A DNA stretch of 64,000 bases, from assembly GCF_002288925.2 (NCBI RefSeq), contig NW_022098004.1, forward strand, positions 10,735,182-10,799,181, given 5' to 3'. Below the pieces are notes generated by a model, which was given only the letters and a program-made list of their open reading frames with translations, was not told the DNA's origin and searched no databases. Below are positions 52,431 through 64,000 of this stretch, in pieces (the first letter of the stretch is position 1; each line of letters begins with the position of its first letter). The translations under genes and the position numbers were made by a program. This DNA is from Delphinapterus leucas (lineage: Eukaryota > Chordata > Mammalia > Artiodactyla > Monodontidae).

Positions 52431-55400
52431 ACATCCTGGATTTCAACCTAGGGGTCTGGCTCCATTCTCTTTGATGCTGTGCCTTGTGGAAACTTGTCAC
52501 AAGCCTCTAGTGGCTGTGCGTCATCCACATTATATTGACATAGTAGTGTTGGGTGATGTCAGCAAGGTTACTGATAATACACACTTCATGAGTTCATCGT
52601 CAGGCAGGTATATCCTTCAATGTTTCCTCCAACTTGTAGCCCCAGAACCCTTCACCCCCCACCCCGCCCCCCGCCCCAGTCTCCTGTAGCTGAGGGAGCC
52701 AGGTGGGTCTCAGGCCTCCAACAGGTCCTGTTGAAAGAACAAGACTCTGGCCCTTCATCCCACAGAAACTCTTCTGTCCCATTTCATTCCTTTTCTCCCC
52801 GTAGATGACCAAAAGCTTTGTGAGGACATTTGCTGTCTTCTAATTAGCTATGTCATTGATTCTGCTTGAGAACAGCCATGAGGCTGGAGTCCCAAGCAAA
52901 GATTTCCTCATGTGGGCTTCGTGACCCATGCCAGTCTCCTTGCCCTGCACGATTCCCTGTAGCTGGGTCTCAGACATGGGCCTGGCCACACAGAACCTCT
53001 CACAAAAGGTCTTCTGCCCTCTGAGTTGTCTCCAGGACACTGTGCTGCAGAACAAGGAGTCCTAGAGGATTCCTTACCTGCCTCGGCGTCCTCTGAGCTT
53101 CTGGAACTGACCCTTGTGAACCACAATGTGTCCTTTTATGGAGCTATCTGGACACATTGTTCTGGCTCTAATGTTGTACCGTGTGTTCCCTCAAAGTTAT
53201 CTGTATAACAGGTTATCTGAGTCACAGTATTTGCCCTATGGATTCCTGGATGGTGCTGCGTTTTGAGCAAAACCAGGTTTCCTGGTACACAACACGTGGG
53301 ATGAAACGGCACCACAAGCAGCTGACCCTGCAGCTCCAGGACTATGGCTTGTTTTCCCACCATGTTCCCTACTGCTTCTCCGTGTTCCTTGTTCTCTGCT
53401 TTTTCTTCTCCTTCCCTGCGTTCACTCACTGACCCTGCTCTCCTTCCTCCTCCCCAATGCCTGTCCCTGTTCCCAGCTCTTTTACCACGTTCCCCGATCC
53501 CTCTCTTCCTACTTTCTGATCCCGTTGCTGTTCTCTGTGTGATCTGGTCTCTGTTTTTCCTCCCCGTTCTCTTCCCGCTCACTCTCAGCCTGTCTCCATC
53601 TATCTGCTCCGTGGCTTCACCAAGACTCCATTTCCTCTTCTCAAATATTTGATTCACTTCTCTTCTCTAGTTGGAGTAGACTGCAGTAATGGAGAGCAGA
53701 CGGGGACCGACTTTGCTGTACTTTGAACTCTGTAGATAGATTTCAAAACAAATGTGGGTTGCTGCTTTCCTGAATTGCTGTCCCATGAAGAAGCCCCATT
53801 TGCATGAAAACATGGAGTTCAATCCACTTGTTGGTGACCGGCTCCTGATGCCCTCTCTGCTTGCCCACTGTCAATGAAACTATATAAATAAGAGCCTCCT
53901 GCATTTCACTGCACCTCACCCAGTTGGTTAGTTGTCTTAATCTCTAAGCTCGTAAATCTCCCCAAGGCTGTCAATGTTCCCAAACACTTTAAGACTGCCA
54001 GGCTCACCAGTCATTCCAAACACACCGTTCTTGTTAATCCCATCACCCCTCCTCCAAGCCCCCAAAGCTCACTAAGCACATGAATTATCTGCATGTGGGC
54101 ACTTGTTTTGTTTTGTAAGAATTCACGGAGTTGTACACTTATGATGTTCACACATCAGTATAATAGAATAAGTAAGTATACCCAAATTGTCCTCTCCTCT
54201 CTGCCTCTTCATTCTGTGTACTTTGCTATTTGAATTCTTCCTCACCTGCAAGTCACACTCCTGGCGCTTTTTTCCCCTCAATCTCAAGTATAGTCTGCAT
54301 CTTTACCCCACTGAGAGTATAAAACCTCAAGCTAGAGAGGGTGCTAGATCCAGAGTGTTTTGGGGGTAAGAAAACTTTCATCTTGTGAACCTCTCTTAAA
54401 GATCATGGAAGCCTTGAGTCATCTGGGATAGGGAGACAGAACATCTGGCCTGTTTGGAGGGTTGAGTGTTACATTTGACTGGTAAATCCCACAAGGTCTT
54501 AGACGCGCACAGGAGATGGTCTTGAGATGTGGGTGTACTTCGAAGAGTAGGGTTGTGCCTCATGGATGCCATTGGCAGCTTGACCCTTTTTCTCTGATGA
54601 GCCTGTAAGCCTGGCTCCCAGTCCAAGGCAGGGACAGGGCCATGGCTCATGGGGTAATGGACAGGTCTGTGGAAAAGGGCATGGTGCATGGGGAGAGGTT
54701 CCTGTACTGCCTGTGACCTCCTCCTATCTACAATCTGGTTTTCCTCTGAATCCCAGTGGCCCTATATCCCTTTTCCTGCTCCTGTTCTCAGAGGGTCTTT
54801 GGGGGATTACACGGCTCGAGGCAGGAGGCACTCACTTTGGGAGTTCAGGCATCATGGCAGACTAGATGAGCTAGTCAAGGCCCATCCTGCCAAACCCTGT
54901 CTCCTCCACAGTACCCTGGGGACTTTGAGAGGTCCAGAGCGTGCCTGATCGAATGGATTTAATTCTGAAGTGAGTGATCTCCTGCTGTGTACGGAGAAGA
55001 TCTTGGAGAATGGTTATGACCTGGGGTCACAGCCCAAGAGGAGAGCCCTGGAGGAGAACAGGGCCACCAGAGCCTGACCTGCCTGCATCCTCTAGCCAAA
55101 CACCTCCTTGGCCCTGGGCCTTGCCAGGACTGGGAAGGAGCTGATGGTCTGGTTACAGACCAGTGTGTATCCAGAATTTATGAAGGCATGGTGACTGCTT
55201 TCTGACCCGTAATTGCCCTCTCACTAAGTCCTTGATTCAATCTGCACATTTCCTTGCTTGACTTGTGCTCTCCTATGATTGCTGCACATAGGGTCTCCAG
55301 GGGTCAAGGAGACCTGAGACCTTTTAGGACGTCAACAAGTTGTAGTGCAGACCAGATGAGCTGGTTGAGGCCTCAAAGACTCAGATAAGAGAAAGCCTGC

Positions 55401-56411
55401 TTCTCTCCCCGTCCCATAATGAGGCATGGACTGGCCTTAGTAATGGCTTGGGCATGGCCAGCCCCGTAGATTGGGGTGGGAGCCACGAGCTATTGACCAG
55501 TGCATCTCCTTCCATTGAGGGCCTGACAGGTCTTGGACATTCTTAGGCTGAAGATGAAGCCATTAATGTTGCATATAATTAGCCCAGTCTAGGACCTGGG
55601 AGCTTCATAACTGGCTTCAGATCTTTGTGTGACCTGGGAGCTTCATAACTGGCCTCAGATCTTTGTGTGACCTTCCACAAGATCTAGCCAGGGCCTTCCC
55701 AGGGCCTAATGTATGGCTACAAGTACTTGAGATCTCTGTTCCCTTCCATGAAATGGGATGATTCTGGTAATTTGCAAAAGGAAATACACCAGAGGTGTTT
55801 CACCCATATCTGGACCTGATCTAGATGATAAGATTCCGGATATTTTAGCTTATACTTTAACGGGAGGGGATGAGTATTTTGCCTGTGGAAGTGTTGTGAA
55901 TTTTAGTGCCAGAGGGTGAACTGTAGTAAACAGCCTCTAAGATATCCTTCGATTATTCCTGCCTCTTGTTGCTCATACTTGTGTGTAAAGACTTCATCTG
56001 AGTGTACACTCGATTTAATGACAGTTCTGAGGCATAGAATGTTGCAGAGTAATGGGATGCCATTTGCTGATTAGGTTATAAAGACTGCATCTTCCTTCTT
56101 GGGCAAACTCTTTTGATCTCCCTCATCTCTCTTGCTCTAGGGGAAGCCAGCTGCCATGTCATGAGGCAGGTGAAGAGGGTCTCAAGGCAAAAAACTGAGC
56201 TCTGCCAAGATCCAAGTAAGTAACCTGCGAGGCATACTCTCCTACACTCGAGTCTTGAGATATCTGTGCTTCTGATTTTCTTCTTGATCATAGTCTCACA
56301 AATCATCCTGAACCACAATCACCAAAGCTGAAAAAAGAACCTTTTGAAACATTGGACTTCATTAAACTTTAAATTATGCTATTTGGAAGATGTTGTTAAA
56401 AGAATAAAAGG
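52431..56411. other. Gene-free interval
   Basis: A 52.9-53.25 kb segment resembles 60.15-60.43 kb (unclassified repeat). A TATA-like CTATATAAATAAG lies at about 53880. LTR-like ancient text lies at 55910-56330 (GGGGAAGCCAGCTGCCATGT). Open frames at 52.4-54.9 kb show no domain. Confidence 0.4.
55593..55668. repeat. 38 bp tandem duplication
   Basis: Units 55593-55630 and 55631-55668 (ACCTGGGAGCTTCATAACTG to TCTTTGTGTG) differ at one base (GGCTTC against GGCCTC). Confidence 0.93.
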
Positions 56412-56620
56412 AGGGCTTCCCTGGTGGCACAGTGGTTGAGAGCCTGCCTGCCGATGCAGGGGACACGGGTTCGTGCCCCGGTCTGGGAAGATCCCACGTG
56501 CCGTGGAGCGGCTGGGCCTGTGAGCCATGGCCGCTGAGCCTGCGCGTCCAGAGCCTGTGCTCCGCAACGGGAGAGGCCACAACAGTGAGAGGCCCACGTA
56601 CCGCAAAAAAAAAAAAAAAA
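56412..56620 (+). mobile_element. CHR-type SINE
   Basis: Head GGGCTTCCCTGGTGGCACAG, A tail. Perfect duplication AGAATAAAAGG at 56401-56411 and 56621-56631. Confidence 0.95.
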
Positions 56621-56631
56621 AGAATAAAAGG

Positions 56632-57261
56632 CAAGCAACAGATTAGGGGAAAATCACATAGCTAGTAAAGGACTGTATCTTGAATACATAAAGAACTCTC
56701 AAATTTCAACAAGAATATGAATAACCAAATACAAAATTGGCAAAAAATTGAACAACTACTTTACAAAAGAAGTTCTACATATGGTAAATAAGCATATAAA
56801 AAGGGCTGAACTAATTAGTCATTGGAGAACTGCAAATTAAAATCACAAAGAGATACTACTGCATATTTAATAAAATGTTTAACATAAAAAAGTAATGAAA
56901 TTTAAAAAATCAAGAGGATAAACAATAGCATCAACACCACAAGACAGTTAGTGGGAATTTTAGCAAAATATGTGCAAGACCTGTATCCAGGTAACTAGAA
57001 TTTTGCTGCAAGAAACCAAGAAGATGTAAATACGTTGGGATGTATACTATGATCATTGATTGGAGAACTCCACAGAAGTTTCATTTTTTAATATAATAGT
57101 AATGAAAACCGTAATGTGCATTTTTGAGGAAACTTATGAGATTATTTTAATATTTACATGAAAATGCAAATATTTTAGAGTAGTTAAAACCATTTAAAAA
57201 ATGAGGGAATACCTACACTAGCAGGTTTAATCACATACTTAGGTTATATTAAAGAAATATA
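56632..57261 (+). repeat. LINE-1-like AT-rich fragment
   Basis: Phrases like TTGGAGAACTGCAAATTAAAATC and ACAAAGAGATACTACTGCATA match the L1 ORF2 3' region. Heavily decayed. Confidence 0.5.
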
Positions 57262-57473
57262 GGGCTTCCCTGGTGGCGCAGTGGTTGAGAGTCCGCCTGC
57301 CGGTGCAGGGGACACGGGTTCATGCCCCGGTCTGGGAAGATCCCACGTGCCGTGGAGCGGCTGGGCCTGTGAGCCATGGCCGCTGAGCCTGTGCGTCCGG
57401 AGCCTGTGCTCCGCAACGGGAGAGGCCACAACAGTGAGCGGCCCGCGTAACGAAAAAAAAAAAAAAAAAAAAA
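57262..57473 (+). mobile_element. CHR-type SINE
   Basis: Head GGGCTTCCCTGGTGGCGCAG, tail of about 22 A. The target duplication is imperfect (AAAGAAATATA / AAAGATATATG). Confidence 0.93.
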
Positions 57474-58847
57474 GATATATGATAGTGAGAAAGTTTACAC
57501 ATATAGATCAATGGACCACACTAGAGAACTCCTCCCCCCCACCCCCCACCTCTACGGTGCAACAAAAATGACAAGATAATTCAGTGGGGGAAATGATGGT
57601 CTTGCCAACAAATGGAGTTGGAACAGTAAATATTCATACAGAAAAAAAATACTCAACCCTAAATTAACACCATACAATGAATTAATATAAAATACGTCAA
57701 TCACCTAAGCATAAAAGTTAGAATTATACATTTCTAGAAGAAAACACAGAAGAAAAATTTTCACAGTCTTGGGTTAGGAACGTTTTTTTTCACTTATGTC
57801 TCCAAAAGCATCAATCATGCAAAAAAAAAAAAATAGATGAATTGGACTTCAAAATACACCACGAAAATAAAAACAAATAACACAGACTGAGAGAATATGA
57901 TAGATTAGGTAGATAGATAATTGACAAAGAAATTTTACCAAAGAAAGTGTGCATTTGGTAAATAAGCACATACAAGATGATCAACATCATTAAGGATTGG
58001 AGAAATGCAATTTAAAACCACAGTGAGATACCACTGCACATTTAAAAATTTTTAAATGTCTCAAATTCTCAGACAAAGAATATATGGAAAGAACTCTTAA
58101 TAAGAAGAATACAACCCAATAAAAACGAGCAAAGGGTTCTAATAGATACTTTTTAAACTAAGGTATGCACATGACTAATCAGTACACGACAGATGCTCAA
58201 TATCATAAACCGAACTGGGAATTCACATTTAATCCAGAATTATCTGGTATTTGTGGCCAGTCCCCTCAGTGTCACTGCAGCCTCCACAGGAAAACAGATT
58301 GTCCTTCATTTTCAACCCCCATCAAATCTCCCAGATTGCACAGGCCCATTGATTCATGTTAGGGGAGCCTGGAAAGGGTCTCTGCACACTTTCTCCTCCA
58401 AAGGTTTGGGTATATGTGTAAGGATAAATTCTTTAGTCTCTTCATAGCAGGGAATTCCTGAATTGTAACTCCTTTCTTACCCTGGCCAGCCTCCTGTGTT
58501 AAATTCCAGGATCCTGGCCATATTAGCAGGAATATGCCTGTCCATGAAATCAACATTTAAACAAATGAACTTTTCCAACCTCCATGTCCCCACCAAAATA
58601 CAAGGCCTTTAAAAACAGCTCTGGGTGAATGGGGTTGGGTGAATTCCTAGAGCCCAACAAATTCTCTTGAAATTTTAGGACTCTGGATTCCCACAGATTC
58701 CCTTGTATTCATCACCTCTTACTGCTTTAACAACTTACCACAACTTCAGTGGCTTAAAACAGTACAAATGTGTCTTATTACAGTTCTGTAGGTTAGAAAC
58801 CCAACATGGATCTCACTCACCAGGCTAAAAATCAGGACGTCATTGGG
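57474..58847 (+). repeat. LINE-1-like AT-rich sequence and unassigned remainder
   Basis: 57.59-58.17 kb continues L1 ORF2-3' text (GGAGAAATGCAATTTAAAACC, CAGTGAGATACCACTGCACA). Nothing recognised at 58.2-58.84 kb. Confidence 0.45.
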
Positions 58848-59223
58848 AGGGCTTCCCTGGTGGCGCAGTGGTTAAGAATCCGCCTGCCAATACAGGGGAC
58901 ACGTGTTCGAGTCCTGGTCCGGGAAGATCCCACATGCCGCAGAGTAGCTAAGCCCGTGCTCCTCAACTACTGAGCGTACGCTCTAGAGACCATGAGCCAC
59001 AACTGCTGAGCCCGTGTGCCACACTACTGAAGCCCACACGCCTAGAGCCTGTGCTTGTGCTCTTGTGCTCCGCAACAAGAGAACCCACCGCAATGAGAAG
59101 CCCATGCACCACAACGAAGAGTAGCCCCCACTCACCGTAACTAGAGAAAGCCTGCACATAGCAACAAAAACCCAACTCAGCCAAAAAAAAAACCCAACAA
59201 ATTAATTAATTAAAAAAAAAAGA
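58848..59223 (+). mobile_element. CHR-type SINE, long variant
   Basis: Head GGCTTCCCTGGTGGCGCAG, body GCTCTAGAGACCATGAGCC, AATTAATT-rich tail. Perfect 8 bp duplication TCATTGGG at 58840-58847 and 59224-59231. Confidence 0.93.
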
Positions 59224-59595
59224 TCATTGGGGATGTGTTCTTTTCTGGAGGTTCTAGAGGAGAACCTGTTTCCTTGCTTTTTCTAGCTTCTACAATCTTC
59301 CTATATTCCTTGGGTCATGGTCTCCTGCCTTCATATCCAAAGCTGACAGTGTTGCATCTCTCTGAGTACTCTTCTGTCGCCACATTTACTTTTCTGACTG
59401 AGAACTAAGAAAGGTTCTCTACTTTTCAATATTCACACAGTTAAATCGGGTCCACCCAGATAATCCAGAATAATCTCCCCAACTCAGTGTCCTTAAATTT
59501 AATCATGCCAACAAACTCCCTTTTGCTATGTAAGGTAACATAATCACAGGTTCTTGGGATTAAGACACAGACATATTGGGAGGGGGGCATTATTC

Positions 59596-59961
59596 TGCTA
59601 TGGATTGAATTATGTCCACCCAAATCCATATGTTAAAGCCTTAACCCCCAGTGTGATGGTATTTGGAGGTAGGGCCTTTGGGATGTAATTAGGTTTAGAC
59701 AGCCGTGAGGATGGGTCTTCATCATGGAGTTAGTGGCCTTATAAGAAGAGACCAGAGAGCTTGCTCACTCTCCACCATGTGAGAATACAGTAAGAAGGCA
59801 GTGATCTGCAAACCAGAAAGTGGGCCCTCACCAGAAACCAAATCTGTCATCACCTTGGTTTTGGACTTCCCAGGCTGCAGAACTGTGAGAAATAAACGTC
59901 TGTTGTTTAAGCCACCCAGTCTATGCTATTTTATTATAGCCGCTTAAGCTGACTAAAACAC
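59596..59961 (+). repeat. MaLR/ERVL-type LTR
   Basis: Carries ATGTTAAAGCCTTAACCCCC, GGTATTTGGAGGTAGGGCC, GAGAAATAAACGTCTGTTG and AAGCCACCCAGTCTATG, the pattern of mammalian MaLR LTRs. Subfamily not determined. Confidence 0.6.
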
Positions 59962-60620
59962 TTCCATACTCTTCAGGCCATGCCACGCTCCTATTTTTCA
60001 TTATAGATGATCAAGGCAACTGAGAGAGTGTATGAGTTCATTTGTATAACGTCTAAGGAGGATAACTATTTACATCCAAAAGTGGACATCGCGGGAGAAG
60101 TTGAACTTCTCAGGAGGCACTTACCTTGGTTCCTCATCTAGGCTAAGTTGACCATTGTCCAGACTCCTACCCCTAACCCTTGGTATGTGTTCCTCAAAAG
60201 TGTACCCAACCCATCTTCCCAGGACAAAAGGTCCCACTCCCTGCACATTATTCTTCATGAGTCTCCCAGTACTGACCAGCCATGTCCATTCTATACCTGC
60301 CCCAGGGTGCCCTGAGTCTCTGGAACAGACTATTTGTAAACCACAACGTGTTCTTGTCTGTGGATATCTACACACTGAGGTGGCTCTGGGCTATGACCTC
60401 TGTTCCCATGAGCCTTTCTGAGTCACAAGAAATTAAAACTGAATATATGCAGCAGGAATTACTAGGGATGATTTCTAGCTGGGAGTAGCAGCAAGGCAAA
60501 CTCTGGGTCTACAAGGGAGAATGCAACTATGCTATTTTAGACTGTGTCTTGGGCTTGTTGAATATTATATGGCATGGTTCCTTTTATTTATTTATTTATT
60601 ATTTATTTATTTGGTTTATG
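59962..60620. other. Gene-free interval
   Basis: Holds the second copy of the unclassified 53.1 kb repeat (60290-60430) and a TTTATT-rich microsatellite at 60577-60612. Confidence 0.4.
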
Positions 60621-61085
60621 GTATTGCATTTGCTTTTTTTTCTTCCAGTTGTATTGAGATGTAATTGATATACAGCACTGTATTAAGTTTAAGATGTACA
60701 GCATAATGATTTGACTTATTTATATACATCATGAAATGATTACCACAATAACTTTAGCGAACATCCATCATTTTATGTAGACAAAATTAAAGAAACAGAA
60801 AAAGATTTTTTCCTTGTGATTAGAACTCTTAAGGTTTACTCTTGTAACAACTTTAATATATAACATATATATGAGCACTGTATATGATAGTGGTAATTCT
60901 ATTTGTTCATATCGTACGTTACATCCCAGGTACTTATTTATCTTATAACTGGAAGTTTGTGCTTTTGACAGACTTCTTCCAATTTCCCCTTCCCCCAACG
61001 ACTGCCTCAGGTAACCTGATCTCTCTTTCTATGAGTTTATTTGTTTGTTTGTTTGTACATGGTTCCTTTGAAAATCTTCCATTTT
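60621..61085 (-). mobile_element. LINE-1 3' end fragment
   Basis: Same sequence type as 5610-5930: TTGATATACAGCACTGTATT, ATGTACAGCATAATGATTTG, TTTTTTCCTTGTGATTAGAAC. Confidence 0.7.
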
Positions 61086-61439
61086 AGTAAGTGATCAGTC
61101 TGTTTTGGTTTGGAACGCATATTCTGACCTGCTTTTATGGGCTGTAGCTCAGCTATGAATTTAGCTTTCAAAGCCTTTGCAGTGTGACTCTTGTCTCCCT
61201 CACGTGTGTGCTACCCAGAGGCCAATTTTGAAACCTGTTTGGTTTTCTATATTGTAATTCACTTCTCAAACTTTCTTCTGTGTTGGTTATAGCCCCTTTC
61301 ATACATACATTTCTTAAGGGTCTACCAGGACATCAAATACAGATTTAGTGAATCCCTTTCTCCTGCTCCATCATTTCCATAAAGCTCCCCATACTCTCTA
61401 GTTGGGATAGGAAAAAATGCCATCTTATTATTGTAGGGA
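61086..61439. other. Gene-free interval
   Basis: Nothing recognised. Confidence 0.3.
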
Positions 61440-62100
61440 AGCAATGAGGATGTAGGAATGGAATTTCAAGCTCTAGGCAACAAGATGACAGCAGTCACAG
61501 ACACACTGAGGGAGAAGCAGACTACAGAATTAGTCCAGGGAAGTCACTAAACAGACAAATAAAAATCCATCAACTACAACCACCCACAAGGCAGCAACAG
61601 AATCTAAAGTTAGTATAATATACTATCTAAAATGCCAGTTTTCCAAGAATGCATGCAAAGAAGTAGGAAAGTGTTCCTTATACACAGGAAGAAAAAAATC
61701 TATCAATAGAAATCTTCTCTGAGGGGGCTAAGATGTTGGACTTAGTAGAAAAGGACTTCAAAACAGGTATTATAAATATGCTTTAAAAACTAAAGAATCA
61801 AAGAAAATACTATTACATGACTCATAAAATTGATAACATGAATAAATACATTGAAATCATACATATGAACTAGTAGGAATATCTGGAGTTAAATAAATAC
61901 AATAACTGGTATGGGCGATTCACTGGAGAGGTTCAACAGCAGATATGAGCTAGCAGAAGGAAAAATCTGCAAAACTGAAGATAGATCAATACAGATTGTC
62001 CAATTGATGGACATAGAAGAATGTATTCAAAGAAAAATAAGAGAATCTTAAGAGACCCTTGGGAAACCATTAAACATACTACATTAAACATGCAATGCTA
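61440..62100 (+). repeat. Old LINE-1 fragment near the ORF1 5' region
   Basis: AAGAAGTAGGAAAGTGTTCC, TTGGACTTAGTAGAAAAGGAC, GAGGTTCAACAGCAGATATGA and GAAGATAGATCAATACAGATT match the 5' UTR/ORF1 stretch of old L1 elements. No open frame survives. Confidence 0.55.
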
Positions 62101-62104
62101 ATCC

Positions 62105-62180
62105 CAGAGAGAGATGGAAGGAAGGACAGGAGGAAGGGAGGGAGGGAGAAGGGAAGGAAGGAAGGAAGGGAGGGAGGGGT
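62105..62180. repeat. (GGAA)n / purine-rich microsatellite
   Basis: GGAAGGACAGGAGG followed by GGGA and GGAAGGAA repeats. Confidence 0.9.
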
Positions 62181-63253
62181 CAAAAAGAGACATTTAATGG
62201 CTGAAAGCTCAAATATGAGGAAAAGTATTAATATGTGCATTTAAGAAGTTCAACAAATTCAGAATAGGTTAAGCACAAAGAATTCTACAGCTAGATGCTG
62301 GAGATGACATATCCCTAGCCTAGGCCACTGTTCTAAAGTGCTGCTCCTTTGGCGTTCTTGGCTGAGACACTCCACAGAGTTTCTGCAGGGCTCTCAAGCT
62401 CCTGAGGAGATAAATAGTCAACTGTAGTTTATTTTTGTCTTTTGGGCATGTCTGTGAGAGAAATACAGGCTGATGATGGGTTCACAAATCAAGTGGAATC
62501 ATTCTTCTTAGGTTACTTAATACAAGTCACCAACTCCACCTGCCCTAGACTCCTTTGCTTTATTTTGTTTATTCTTAGGAAGGGCCTTTTCACAATTTTG
62601 TTTTTACATTTTAACTTGTTAAATGAACTTTAATTTTGGAAATTTAGTATGGAGAGTTCCTGTATACCTTTCATCCGGTTTCCCCAGGGAAAGCACATAA
62701 AATACATGGTATGCAACCATTGTACATTTGCTAAAACTATGAAATTAGCATTGGTACAATATTATGAGCTAAACTATAAACTTTATTCATGTTTAATCAG
62801 TCTTGCCACCCATATCTTTTTTCACTTCCTTGGTCAAATTCTGGATAACAGATGACATTGACTCCTTAAGTGCCATTAGTCTGCTACAATATGTGGCAGT
62901 TTTCAATCTTTCCTAGCTTTTCATGACCTTGAGAGTTTTGAAGAGTACTAGTCAGGTATTTTATAGAATGTCCCTCATTGTTGTCTGTCTGGTGTTTTCT
63001 CTTGTTTAAATTTGGGTTATGGATTTTCAAGAAGAATACCATAGAGGTGTATTCCCCTTCTTATTGTATCATATCAGGTGATACATGATATCAGTATGAA
63101 CCATCACTGGTGATATTCACCTTGATCACTTGGTTGAAGGTGCCTGTCAGGTTTCTCCACTGTAAAGTTGCTAATTTTACCTTTCCATACTTTATTCTTT
63201 GGAAGTGAGTGAGTCATTAAGTCCAGTCTGCACTCAAAGAAGGAAGTGAAGTC
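62181..63253. other. Gene-free interval
   Basis: AT-rich; no gene or confident repeat. Confidence 0.3.
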
Positions 63254-63261
63254 CTCTAGGG

Positions 63262-63513
63262 CAGTGGTCCCCAACCCCCAGGCTGTGGACCTCTAGCAGG
63301 CTGTGACCTGTTAGGAACCAGGCCGCACAGCAGGAGGTGAGCGACGGTCGAGGGAGCGAAGCTTCATCTGCCGCTCCCCATCGCTCCCCATCGCTCGCAT
63401 TACCGCCTGAACCATCGTTCGCATTACCACCTGATCTATTCCCTCCAACTCATCTGTGGAAAAATTGTCTCCCGCAAAACCGGGCCCTGGTACCAAAAAG
63501 TTGTGGACCACTG
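63262..63513. mobile_element. hAT-type non-autonomous DNA transposon (MITE)
   Basis: 252 bp with terminal inverted repeats: left CAGTGGTCCCCAAC, right end complement CAGTGGTCCACAAC. Perfect 8 bp target duplication CTCTAGGG (63254-63261 and 63514-63521), the hAT length. Contains a CCATCGCTCCCCATCGCTCG sub-repeat. No transposase. Confidence 0.9.
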
Positions 63514-63521
63514 CTCTAGGG

Positions 63522-64000
63522 GTATCTACGTTATGTTATTTGGAAAAATTTTGTAGGAAGGATTTGCCTCTTTTCCTCATTTATTTCTTTATTCAATCTT
63601 TAATTTATATCCATATAGTTAGTGATATTTATTTTGTTCTTTTTGGGCATAATCCTATACTGTCACTATATATTTTGGGCAAATTATTCCAGCTTTAGCC
63701 ATTGAGATCTCTTTGAGATCAATTCCTGTTTCCTTTTGGGATATCTGTAACTCTTATGTATTTATTTAAAAATTGTGCTTTCTTCTCGGCCACGGTCACC
63801 GAGGGGTGGAGAAAATGGAGGAGAGGTGGGTTCAAGGGTTACAGACTTTCAGTTATAAGATAAATAAGTTCTGGGGATTGAGTGTACAGCATGGTGCCAT
63901 AGTTAATGATACTGTACTGTATACTTGAAACTTGCTAAGAGAGTATATTAAGGGTTCTCATAGCACTGAAATAATTTTTTAAAGAAAATGCAACTATATG
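63522..64000 (+). repeat. AT-rich flank and LINE-1 3' end
   Basis: From about 63805, L1 3' UTR text reads on the plus strand (GACTTTCAGTTATAAGATAA, TATACTTGAAACTTGCTAAG) and runs off the window. 63522-63800 holds nothing recognised. Confidence 0.6.

Noticed and set aside
53136..53657. 173-codon minus-strand open frame
   Set aside because: Low-complexity Arg/Glu/Gly content opposite a pyrimidine-rich stretch; no family features.

Overview
The window is vertebrate nuclear DNA, most likely from a cetacean. It carries about ten copies of a tRNA-derived SINE with the 'gcttccctggtggcgcagtggtt' type head, which matches what I know of the CHR SINE family of whales and hippos. It also has LINE-1, L2 and MIR debris, solo LTRs and spliced genes with GT-AG introns. 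There are no bacterial features, tRNA genes, rRNA genes or CRISPR arrays.

Two protein-coding genes can be rebuilt exon by exon, both on the minus strand and head to tail. MON1B (coding 33810 to 26246, five coding exons, 548 residues) encodes the MON1 subunit of the MON1-CCZ1 RAB7 exchange factor. SYCE1L (coding 25014 to 13294, eleven coding exons, 243 residues) encodes a meiotic synaptonemal-complex central-element coiled-coil protein, paralogous to SYCE1. Every splice junction checks by phase and neither gene has a premature stop. Only about 1.2 kb separates the MON1B stop codon from the SYCE1L start codon. The MON1B-SYCE1L order is the one I recall from human 16q23.

Layout: 1-13.2 kb is gene-free (a 0.2 kb tandem duplication, LTR-like pieces, an L1 with nested SINEs, MIR and L2). 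13.2-25.1 kb is SYCE1L, with a GC-rich 3' end, a GGAT-type repeat and a 5'-inverted L1 in intron 1. 25.1-34.3 kb is MON1B, whose first coding intron is filled by a degenerate CCACTAAC/AATGAC repeat. 35.8-51.9 kb is a stack of endogenous retroviruses. An old, badly decayed class I provirus (LTRs 35773-36628 and 51330-51853) was broken in gag by a much younger 7.7 kb provirus (42749-50435, tRNA-Phe primer site, 5 bp target duplication CAAAT). It also carries a solo LTR in its reverse transcriptase (40379-40954, duplication GTAG), another LTR-like insert in RNase H (38473-39032) and SINEs in one LTR and in gag. A roughly 20 bp degenerate minisatellite (51854-52430) abuts the old 5' LTR. 52.4-64 kb is gene-free, with SINEs, L1 pieces, a MaLR-type LTR and a hAT-type MITE with perfect 8 bp target duplications.

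Both proviruses are defective: every gag, pol and env remnant is interrupted by frameshifts, stops or deletions. They are described as pseudogenes only.
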